From Streptomyces sp. (lineage in GTDB: Bacteria > Actinomycetota > Actinomycetes > Streptomycetales > Streptomycetaceae): DNA of 7,459 nt. Both the position numbers and the translations under genes were made by a program. The stretch covers positions 1 through 7,459 of the forward strand of contig DOWQ01000555.1 of assembly GCA_003519485.1 (NCBI GenBank), read 5' to 3'. This document shows positions 1-5,694 of this stretch, in pieces (within the stretch, counting starts at the first letter, position 1; each line of letters begins with the position of its first letter). The notes under the pieces were generated by a model. It ran no database searches. It saw nothing but the letters and a program-made list of their open reading frames with translations, and was not told the origin of the DNA.

Positions 1-135
1 CCCGACGGTCCCGCGTCACCGGCTCGGTGGTCCCGCGGTCCGTTGCCCCGTAGCCGCCCCACCGGCCGTTCGGCGGGCCTCAGCAGGCGCCGCCGCCCGT
101 ACGCGTCCGGGATCCGGAGCGGCGCGCGCCCGTCG
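1..135. other. Intergenic region downstream of pimA, running off the window edge
   Basis: No gene is supported here. The stretch lies downstream of the pimA stop on the minus strand. It contains a bulged hairpin (71-95, listed separately), a small 5-bp inverted repeat at 106-118 (TCCGG-GAT-CCGGA), and a 9-bp direct repeat GGTCCCGCG at 7-15 and 29-37. A minus-strand frame stays open to the left edge, but it has no ribosome binding site and no recognisable protein, so I do not call it. The next gene to the left lies outside the window. Confidence 0.6.
71..95 (-). terminator. Candidate terminator hairpin of the pgsA-patA-pimA operon
   Basis: CGGCGGGCCT (71-80) pairs with AGGC-CCGCCG (85-88 and 90-95) around the 4-base loop CAGC, giving a 10-bp G/C-rich stem with one bulged base at 89. 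It lies about 40 nt past the pimA stop on the minus strand. No U-tract follows, which is common for terminators in high-G+C actinobacteria. Chance hairpins are also frequent in DNA of this composition, so the call rests on position plus stem length. Confidence 0.42.
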
Positions 136-1380
136 TCACGCTCCCGAGTGGTCCCGCACCAGGCCCCAGCGGGCACGGAAGCCGGGACGCTCGTCCGCCG
201 CGACCGAGGCCGCGCCGTCGGCGACCGTCTCGTAGACCGCCAGGATGTCCGCGCCGACGGTGGACCAGTCGAAGCGGCGAACGTGGCGGCTGCCCCGCTC
301 GCTCAGCGCCTGGAGCCGCTTGGGGTCGCCGAGCAGCTGGGTCGCGGCGGCGGCGAGCGCCTGCGGGTTCTCGTTGGCGAATAGCTCGCCCGCTTCTCCC
401 CCGTCGAGCACCTGGGCGAAGGCGTCGAGGTCGCTGGCGAGCACCGGGGCGCCGGCGGACAGCGCCTCGACGAGGACGATGCCGAAGCTCTCGCCCCCGG
501 TGTTCGGCGCCACGTACAGGTCGACGCTGCGCAGCAGTCGCGCCTTGTCCTCGTCGCTGACCATGCCGAGGAACTCGACCCGGTCGCGCAGCTCGGCGGG
601 CAGTCCGGCCACCGCCTCCTCCTGGTCGCCGCGCCCGGCGACCAGGAGCCGGGCGTCCGGGCGCTCCGCGAGGATCGTGGGGAGCGCCTTCATCAGCACG
701 GGGAGGCCCTTGCGCGGCTCGTCGATACGCCCTATGAAGCCGATCGTCGGCCCGCGGTCCCCGTCCGCGCCGCCGCCCGTGCCCCAACTCCCGCCGGTGC
801 CGGCCTCGGTGCGGCGGACGTCGCCCAGCCACTCCTGCTTCGGCTCGGCGTGGTCGAAGAAGCCCACGTCGACGCCGTTGGGGATCACCACGGCGTCGCC
901 GCCCAGGTGTTCGACCAGCGTCCGTCGTGCGTACTCGCTGACGGCGATGCGCGCGCTGATCTTCTCCAGCGCGGGCTGGAGGATGGGATACGCGGCGATC
1001 ATCGCGCGGGAGCGGGGGTTGGAGGTGTGGAAGGTGGCGACGATGGGCCCCTGGGTGGCCCAGCAGGCGAGCAGCCCGAGCGACGGCGACGCGGGTTCGT
1101 GGATGTGCAGCACGTCGAAGTCGCCGTCGTGCACCCAGCGCCGCACCCGGGCGGCGGAGAGGAAGCCGAAGCTGAGCCGGGCGACCGAGCCGTTGTACGG
1201 CACGGGCACGGCGCGGCCGGCCGAGACGACGTACGGCGGCAGGGGCGTCTCGTCGTCCGAGGGGGCGAGTACGGACACCTGGTGGCCGAGCCTGATCAGG
1301 TGTTCGGCGAGATCCCGGATGTGGAACTGGACGCCGCCGGGGACGTCCCACGCGTACGGGCAGACGATGCCGATCCTCAA
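136..1380 (-). CDS. pimA: Phosphatidylinositol alpha-mannosyltransferase PimA (GT4 family)
   Basis: PimA transfers mannose from GDP-mannose to the inositol of phosphatidylinositol at the inner face of the cytoplasmic membrane, the first step of PIM synthesis. The 414-aa product has the GT-B fold. The N-terminal domain opens MRIGIVCPYAWDVPGGVQ and contains PYNGSVARL (61-69), FDVLHIHEP (88-96) and PIVATFHTS (112-120, with H118 at the position of the conserved PimA His). The C-terminal domain has GRIDEPRKG (217-225) and GGESFGIVLVEA (295-306), whose E297 and E305 belong to the GT4 donor-site E-x7-E motif. These blocks match mycobacterial PimA closely as I remember it. The start is TTG at 1380-1378: it gives the canonical MRIG N-terminus and has GGAG (1389-1386) 5 nt upstream. 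TTGA overlaps the stop of the acyltransferase gene by 4 bases. Oddity: a Gly-rich stretch at about 192-210 between the two domains. The last 25 or so residues are not conserved. Confidence 0.95.
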   Translation of the reverse strand: MRIGIVCPYAWDVPGGVQFHIRDLAEHLIRLGHQVSVLAPSDDETPLPPYVVSAGRAVPVPYNGSVARLSFGFLSAARVRRWVHDGDFDVLHIHEPASPSLGLLACWATQGPIVATFHTSNPRSRAMIAAYPILQPALEKISARIAVSEYARRTLVEHLGGDAVVIPNGVDVGFFDHAEPKQEWLGDVRRTEAGTGGSWGTGGGADGDRGPTIGFIGRIDEPRKGLPVLMKALPTILAERPDARLLVAGRGDQEEAVAGLPAELRDRVEFLGMVSDEDKARLLRSVDLYVAPNTGGESFGIVLVEALSAGAPVLASDLDAFAQVLDGGEAGELFANENPQALAAAATQLLGDPKRLQALSERGSRHVRRFDWSTVGADILAVYETVADGAASVAADERPGFRARWGLVRDHSGA

Positions 1381-2423
1381 GGCTTCTCCGTTTCCGGTGC
1401 ACGGTCGGCGCCGCGCGGGGCGAGCGGGCCCCCGGGGTCGTTCTCGTCCTGCGGCTCGTGGCCGTCGACCGGACCGCGCTCCCCGTCGGCCGGGCGGGGC
1501 CCGTCCGCGGATTCCGGCAACGTGTCCGCCGGGGCCGGCGTTTCGAGGTCGGCGACCCACAGCCGCTGGAGCATGTGCCAGTCCTCGGGGTGTTCGGCGA
1601 TGCCGACGGCGAAGGCGTCGGCGATCGACTGGGTCATGGCCGCCGTCCTCTCCTGCCGGGTGCCGGTCTCCGGGACCTCGACGGGCGGGTGGGCGCGCCC
1701 GCGCAGGACCGGCGAGTCGTCGTACCAGAGGGTGAAGGGCAGCAGCAGGGCGCCGGTCTGCTGGGCGAGCATGGCGGGGCCGGCCGGCATGCGGGCGGTC
1801 TCGCCGAAGAACTCGACCTCGATCCCGGAGGCGGACAGGTCCCGGTCGGAGACGAGGCAGACGAGCCCGCCGGCCCGCAGCCGCCGGGCGAGGACGCCGA
1901 AGGCGCTGCCGCCGCTGTGCGGGAGCACCTCCATGCCCAGCCCCTCGCGGTAGGCGACGAACCGGTCGTAGAGGGACTCGGGCTTCAGCCGCTCGGCGAC
2001 GGTGGTGAACGGCAGGCCCGTCCTGGCGATGATCCAGGCGCCGGCCAGGTCCCAGTTGGCCAGGTGCGGGAGCACGGCGACCACGCCGCGGCCGCCGGCC
2101 AGGCATTCCTCCAGGACGTGGATGTCCCGGATGTCCACCCCGGCCCGTACGCGCTCCGCGCTCCAGGCCGGGAGCCGGAAGGACTCCATCCAGTAGCGCA
2201 TGTACGAGCGCATGCCGGCCCGGGAGAGCTCGGCGAGCTCCGCCGGGGAGGCGCCGGGCACGACCCGCGCCAGATTGGACTCCAGCCGCAGCACGCTCTT
2301 GCCACGCCGCTTCCACGCCGTGTCGGCGACGCGCTGCCCGAGCCGGACGGCCACGGGCTCGGGGAGCCGCTTGACCGCGCTCCAGCCCAGCCCGTACAGC
2401 GTGTCGGTGAACCGGTCCCTCAT
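1377..2423 (-). CDS. patA: Phosphatidylinositol mannoside acyltransferase (PatA-like, LPLAT family)
   Basis: Predicted membrane-associated acyltransferase moving a fatty acyl chain from acyl-CoA onto a mannose of PIM1/PIM2, as mycobacterial PatA does. The 348-aa product belongs to the lysophospholipid/lipid A acyltransferase superfamily. The signature H-x4-D is at VLPHLANWDLAG (118-128; H120, D125). It is followed by the typical TVAERLKPESLYDRF (141-155), the acidic segment SDRDLSASGIEVEFFGE (192-208), and MPAGPAMLAQQTGALLLP (212-229). An HPEDWHMLQRLW block (278-289) closes the domain. Residues from about 292 to the end are Pro/Asp/Glu/Gly-rich and probably disordered. The start is ATG at 2423-2421 with AGGAG (2437-2433) 9 nt upstream. 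It overlaps the pgsA stop by 4 bases (ATGA), and its own stop overlaps the pimA TTG start. Family and pathway are clear from motif and neighbours. The exact acceptor is inferred. Confidence 0.9.
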   Translation of the reverse strand: MRDRFTDTLYGLGWSAVKRLPEPVAVRLGQRVADTAWKRRGKSVLRLESNLARVVPGASPAELAELSRAGMRSYMRYWMESFRLPAWSAERVRAGVDIRDIHVLEECLAGGRGVVAVLPHLANWDLAGAWIIARTGLPFTTVAERLKPESLYDRFVAYREGLGMEVLPHSGGSAFGVLARRLRAGGLVCLVSDRDLSASGIEVEFFGETARMPAGPAMLAQQTGALLLPFTLWYDDSPVLRGRAHPPVEVPETGTRQERTAAMTQSIADAFAVGIAEHPEDWHMLQRLWVADLETPAPADTLPESADGPRPADGERGPVDGHEPQDENDPGGPLAPRGADRAPETEKP

Positions 2424-3103
2424 GCGTCGCCGCTCCTGTGCTCGGAGGAGGACGACGGGGACGAGCCGGGGGCGGCATCGGCCTCGGCGGCCTCCCGGCG
2501 TACCGTCACCACTCGCTGTCCGAGGGTGACCACACTGCCGAGGGCGACCGCCCACAGGGCGATCGGCAGCAGGATGTCGATGTGCGGTACGCCGAAGCCG
2601 TGCAGCCCGGCGAGCCCGGCGGCGACGAGGGTGACCACGAGCCGCTCGGCCCGCTCCACCAGCCCGTTGACGTTCACCGGCAGGCCGATGCTCTCGCCGC
2701 GCGCCTTGGTGTACGAGACGACCTGGCCGCTGGCGAGGCAGAAGATGGCGATCGCGCAGAGCAGCAGGTCCTCCCCGCGGCCCGCGTACCACAGAGCCAG
2801 CGCGCCGAAGATCGCGGCGTCGGCCACCCGGTCGAGCGTGGAGTCGAGGAAGGCGCCCCAACGGCTCGAGGTGCCGGCCTGCCGGGCCATGTTGCCGTCG
2901 ACCAGGTCCGAGAAGACGAACAGGGTGATCACGACGGTGCCCCAGAAGAACTCCCCGAGCGGGTAGAAGACCAGCGCTCCCGCCACCACTCCGCCCGTTC
3001 CTACGAGGGTGACCGCGTCGGGGCTGACCCCGAGGCGGAGCAGCAGAGCGGCGAAGGGCGTGAGAACACGCGTGAAGAACGCACGCGCGTACTTGTTCAG
3101 CAT
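2420..3103 (-). CDS. pgsA: Phosphatidylinositol phosphate synthase (CDP-alcohol phosphatidyltransferase)
   Basis: Integral membrane enzyme expected to join CDP-diacylglycerol and inositol 1-phosphate to give phosphatidylinositol phosphate, which a phosphatase then converts to PI. The 227-aa protein carries the complete family signature D-x2-DG-x2-AR-x8-G-x3-D-x3-D: D66, D69, G70, A73, R74, G83, D87 and D91. These residues bind the metal ions and CDP. About six hydrophobic segments are visible, near 32-50, 52-68, 95-107, 113-131, 155-170 and 177-195. VSYTKARGES (129-138) and ERAERL (150-155) resemble the basic residues that bind inositol phosphate in actinobacterial PIP synthases. The tail from about 203 is Ala/Ser/Pro-rich and polar. 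The motif alone could fit phosphatidylglycerophosphate synthase, but co-location with patA and pimA decides for PIP synthase. The start is ATG at 3103-3101; the preceding GGGAAGG is an imperfect, close ribosome binding site. First gene of the operon. Confidence 0.93.
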   Translation of the reverse strand: MLNKYARAFFTRVLTPFAALLLRLGVSPDAVTLVGTGGVVAGALVFYPLGEFFWGTVVITLFVFSDLVDGNMARQAGTSSRWGAFLDSTLDRVADAAIFGALALWYAGRGEDLLLCAIAIFCLASGQVVSYTKARGESIGLPVNVNGLVERAERLVVTLVAAGLAGLHGFGVPHIDILLPIALWAVALGSVVTLGQRVVTVRREAAEADAAPGSSPSSSSEHRSGDA

Positions 3104-3156
3104 GGCCTTCCCGGGGGTCGCTGGAGCCGAACGGCCGGGGGGCCGTCGGGGGGCCC

Positions 3157-3162
3157 ATCGTA
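3157..3162 (-). promoter_or_regulatory. Candidate -10 hexamer (TACGAT) for the pgsA operon
   Basis: Read on the minus strand, TACGAT fits the TAnnnT pattern of vegetative sigma-factor (HrdB-type) promoters. It lies 53 nt upstream of the pgsA ATG, which would leave a leader of roughly 45 nt. No good TTGACA-like -35 is present at the expected 16-19 nt upstream, so this is only a candidate. Confidence 0.28.
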
Positions 3163-3273
3163 GTCAGGCCGCCGGTCCCGCCGTCGCGTCGCCCGGCGAC
3201 CGCTCCACCCGCACGACGTATGGACGCGACCTGTCAGCGGTGGAAAGCTCGAATGACGCAGCACGTGCGAACC

Positions 3274-3279
3274 GGGAGG
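3274..3279 (+). promoter_or_regulatory. Ribosome binding site that decides the EF-G-like start
   Basis: GGGAGG lies 8 nt before the GTG at 3288. The reading frame stays open far upstream, across DNA antisense to pgsA. This site, together with the divergent gene arrangement, is the main reason to place the start at 3288. Confidence 0.7.
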
Positions 3280-3287
3280 CGGGACAC

Positions 3288-5489
3288 GTGGGCAATTCAG
3301 GCGTCAGGACACATCCCGGAGCCGCCGGCAGGGCACCGGCGGCCGACCGGCCCTCCGCCATCAGGAACGTGGCGCTGGTCGGCCACAGCGGCTCCGGCAA
3401 GACGACACTGGCCGAGGCCCTCGCCCATACCGCGGGAGCGGTGACGCGGGCGGGCCGGGTCGAGGACGGCGGCACCGTCTCCGACCACGACGGGATCGAG
3501 CACCGGCAGCAGCGCTCGGTGCAGCTGTCCCTGGTCCCGGTGGAGTGGGGCGGAATCAAGATCAATGTGCTGGACACACCCGGCTACGCTGATTTCGTCG
3601 GGGAGCTCAGGGCCGGTCTGCGAGCAGCGGACGCGGCCCTTTTCGTCGTCTCGGCGGCGGACGGCGTGGACGGCGCGACCCGGTCGGTGTGGGACGAGTG
3701 CGCGGCCGTCGGGATGCCGCGCGCCCTCGTGGTGACACACCTGGAGGCGGCGCGGGCCGGTTCTGAGGAGATGACGGCCGTCTGCCGGGAGGCCTTCGGC
3801 GGGGACGACCCGGACGCCGTCCTCCCGCTCTACCTGCCGCTGCGCGGCGAGCCGGCCGCGGACGGGCGCGCCCCGGTCACCGGCCTCGTCGGGCTGCTCT
3901 CCCAGCGGGTCTTCGACTACTCCTCCGGCACCCGCGCGGAGGCCGGCCCCGGACCCGAGCAGCTTCCGCTCATCGAAGAGGCGCGCGGCCGGCTCATCGA
4001 GGGGATCATCTCCGGGAGCGAGGACGAGACCCTCATGGACCGCTATCTGGCGGGCGAGGAGCTCGACGTCGGGACGCTGACCGCGGATCTGGAGCGGGCC
4101 GTCGCCCGCGGCGGCTTCCATCCGGTGCTGGCCGCCGCGCCCGCCGCCGAGGGGTCCCGGCAGGGGCTGGGCACGGTGGAGCTGCTGGAGCTGATCACCG
4201 GCGGCTTCCCCACCCCACTGGAGCGGGACGCCCCGGCCGTGGCCACCCCGGAGGGACGGCCGCTCCCGCCGCTGGCCTGCGATCCGGCCGGCCCGCTCGC
4301 CGCCGAGGTCGTCAAGACCTCCTCCGATCCGTACGTCGGCCGGATCAGCCTGGTCCGGGTCTTCTCCGGGACGCTGCGCCCCGACGAGACCGTGCACGTG
4401 TCCGGGCACGGCCTGGCGGACCGCGGGCACGCGGACCACGACGTGGACGAGCGGGTCGGCGCCCTCTCCACACCGTTCGGCAAGCAGCAGCGCACGCTCT
4501 CCCAGGCCATCGCCGGTGACCTCGCCTGTGTGGCGAAGCTCGGCCGGGCCGAGACCGGCGACACGATTTCCGCCAAGGAACGGCCTCTGCTGCTGGAGCC
4601 GTGGGTGATGCCCGACCCGCTGCTGCCGGTCGCGATCCGGGCGCACAGCAAGGCCGACGAGGACAAGCTGTCGCAGGGCCTGTCCCGGCTCGTCGCCGAG
4701 GACCCGACGATGCGGCTGGAGCACGACCCGGACACCCACCAGCTGGTGCTGTGGTGCCTGGGCGAGGCGCACGCGGACGTGGCGCTGGAACGGCTCCGCG
4801 GCCGGTACGGCGTACGGGTCGACACCGTGCCGCACCGGGTGCCGCTGCGGGAGACCTTCGGCGAGCCGGGCGGCGGGCGCGGACGGCACGTCAAGCAGTC
4901 CGGCGGGCACGGGCAGTTCGCGATCTGCGAGATCGAGGTCGAGCCGCTGCCGGCCGGGTCGGGCATCGAGTTCGTCGACAAGGTCGTGGGCGGCGCCGTC
5001 CCGCGGCAATTCATCCCATCGGTGGAAAAGGGAGTGCGCGCCCAGGCCGCGCGCGGGGTGGCCGCCGGCCATGAACTGGTGGACATCCGGGTCACGCTGC
5101 TCGACGGAAAGGCGCACTCGGTGGACTCCTCCGACGCGGCCTTCCAGCTGGCCGGTGCGCTGGCGCTGCGCGAGGCCGCGGCCGGGAGCCGTATCCATCT
5201 GCTGGAGCCGGTGGCCGAGGTGCGGGTCCTCGTCGCCGACAGCTACGTCGGTGCGGTGATGGTGGACCTCTCCGGGCGGCGCGGCCGGGTGGTGGGCAGC
5301 GAGCAGTCCGGGGCGGGGCGCACGCTCGTCCGGGCGGAGATCCCCGAGACCGAGCTCGGCCGGTACGCGGTGGACCTGCGGTCGCTGTCGCACGGCACGG
5401 GGCGGTTCAGCCGCTCGTACGCCCGGCACGAGCCGATGCCGCCACAGCTCGCCGCGAAGATCCGTGAGGAGGAGCCGGACGGGACGTAG
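3288..5489 (+). CDS. Elongation factor G-like protein (EF-G2 type) with altered GTPase motifs
   Basis: 733-aa paralogue of translation elongation factor G, related to the group called EF-G2 or FusA2. Domain G (about 25-310) has the P-loop GHSGSGKTT (32-40) and DTPGYADF (96-103). Domain II follows (about 335-430), then III (about 445-510). Domain IV (about 511-635) has KQSGGHGQF (536-544), RQFIPSVEKG (573-582) and LLDGKAHSVDSSDAAF (604-619); H610 aligns with the His of EF-G essential for translocation. Domain V runs to about 715. The G motifs depart from true EF-G: the NKxD guanine-recognition motif reads THLE (150-153), the catalytic His of DTPGH is Tyr (Y100), the switch I E-R-G-I-T region reads RQQRS (73-77), and the GSA motif is AAA (282-284). 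It is therefore unlikely to be the housekeeping EF-G and may be a weak or non-standard GTPase. GTG start chosen from GGGAGG 8 nt upstream. Its role is unknown; ribosome association is inferred from domain IV. Confidence 0.92.
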   Translation: MGNSGVRTHPGAAGRAPAADRPSAIRNVALVGHSGSGKTTLAEALAHTAGAVTRAGRVEDGGTVSDHDGIEHRQQRSVQLSLVPVEWGGIKINVLDTPGYADFVGELRAGLRAADAALFVVSAADGVDGATRSVWDECAAVGMPRALVVTHLEAARAGSEEMTAVCREAFGGDDPDAVLPLYLPLRGEPAADGRAPVTGLVGLLSQRVFDYSSGTRAEAGPGPEQLPLIEEARGRLIEGIISGSEDETLMDRYLAGEELDVGTLTADLERAVARGGFHPVLAAAPAAEGSRQGLGTVELLELITGGFPTPLERDAPAVATPEGRPLPPLACDPAGPLAAEVVKTSSDPYVGRISLVRVFSGTLRPDETVHVSGHGLADRGHADHDVDERVGALSTPFGKQQRTLSQAIAGDLACVAKLGRAETGDTISAKERPLLLEPWVMPDPLLPVAIRAHSKADEDKLSQGLSRLVAEDPTMRLEHDPDTHQLVLWCLGEAHADVALERLRGRYGVRVDTVPHRVPLRETFGEPGGGRGRHVKQSGGHGQFAICEIEVEPLPAGSGIEFVDKVVGGAVPRQFIPSVEKGVRAQAARGVAAGHELVDIRVTLLDGKAHSVDSSDAAFQLAGALALREAAAGSRIHLLEPVAEVRVLVADSYVGAVMVDLSGRRGRVVGSEQSGAGRTLVRAEIPETELGRYAVDLRSLSHGTGRFSRSYARHEPMPPQLAAKIREEEPDGT

Positions 5490-5499
5490 CCGCACCGCC

Positions 5500-5523
5500 C
5501 CGTGCGCCCGGCCGGGCGCACGG
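5500..5523 (+). terminator. Perfect 24-bp palindrome, likely terminator of the EF-G-like gene
   Basis: CCGTGCGCCC (5500-5509) and GGGCGCACGG (5514-5523) are exact reverse complements around GGCC, giving a 10-bp perfect G/C-rich stem. It starts 11 nt after the TAG stop. There is no T-run after it, as is usual for actinobacterial hairpin terminators. Because it is symmetric it could act on both strands, but both flanking genes run on the plus strand, so the simplest role is ending the EF-G-like transcript. Confidence 0.65.
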
Positions 5524-5582
5524 CCGGGGCCGGTCCGTGCCACCGAGCGCCCCGCGTCCCACCGCCTTCGTCGTCAACTCCG

Positions 5583-5613
5583 GTGACGAAAAAGACCCCT
5601 TCGTGGATACGCT
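5583..5613 (+). promoter_or_regulatory. Weak candidate promoter for the membrane protein gene
   Basis: GTGACG (5583-5588) resembles the -35 TTGACg, and TACGCT (5608-5613) fits TAnnnT, with a 19-nt spacer that is slightly long. Transcription would begin near 5620, giving a leader of about 75 nt. The palindrome upstream makes a separate promoter in 5524-5694 likely. The hexamer match itself is weak. Confidence 0.27.
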
Positions 5614-5694
5614 GAGGCACGGTGCGGAGATTGCCGGTGGCGAAAGCCGGGAAGAGGCCGCAGCAGCGGACGATCAGCGGTGTTGGGGGCGGTA

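Larger units (their letters stand above)
3104..3287. promoter_or_regulatory. Divergent promoter region between pgsA and the EF-G-like gene
   Basis: This 184-bp gap separates two divergently transcribed genes, so it must hold promoters for both directions unless one is leaderless or internally initiated. It contains no supported gene. Visible elements are a TACGAT hexamer on the minus strand (listed separately), a short inverted repeat GTCGC-CCG-GCGAC (3188-3200), and the ribosome binding site of the plus-strand gene near its right end. I could not find a convincing -10/-35 pair for the plus-strand gene. Confidence 0.6.

Noticed and set aside
7..37. Direct repeat GGTCCCGCG (7-15 and 29-37)
   Set aside because: Nine bases of G/C-rich sequence repeat easily by chance at this composition. 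No third copy or flanking structure supports a functional repeat.
1..176. Minus-strand open frame starting at GTG 176-174 and running off the left edge, overlapping the pimA 3' end
   Set aside because: No ribosome binding site, no recognisable protein sequence, and high-G+C DNA leaves many frames open by chance. A real gene beyond the edge cannot be excluded.
136..2478. Single 780-aa minus-strand frame that would fuse sequence upstream onto PimA
   Set aside because: The part before the TTG at 1380 is an out-of-frame shadow of the acyltransferase gene (Arg/Ala/Gly/Pro-rich). The conserved PimA N-terminus begins at the TTG.
3009..3287. Upstream extension of the EF-G-like reading frame to 3009
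   Set aside because: The extension runs antisense through pgsA, its translation is Arg/Gly/Pro-rich with no homology to EF-G, and GTG 3288 has a strong ribosome binding site.
3297..5543. 748-aa minus-strand open frame opposite the EF-G-like gene
   Set aside because: Its translation is low-complexity Arg/Gly/Pro/His-rich shadow sequence, and the plus strand encodes a clear EF-G fold.
5585..5604. AAAAAGACCCC stretch resembling one half of a terminator stem, with ACGAA/TTCGT flanks
   Set aside because: No matching GGGGTC half occurs nearby, and the 5-bp flanking repeat is too weak. It more likely lies within the promoter region of the downstream gene.
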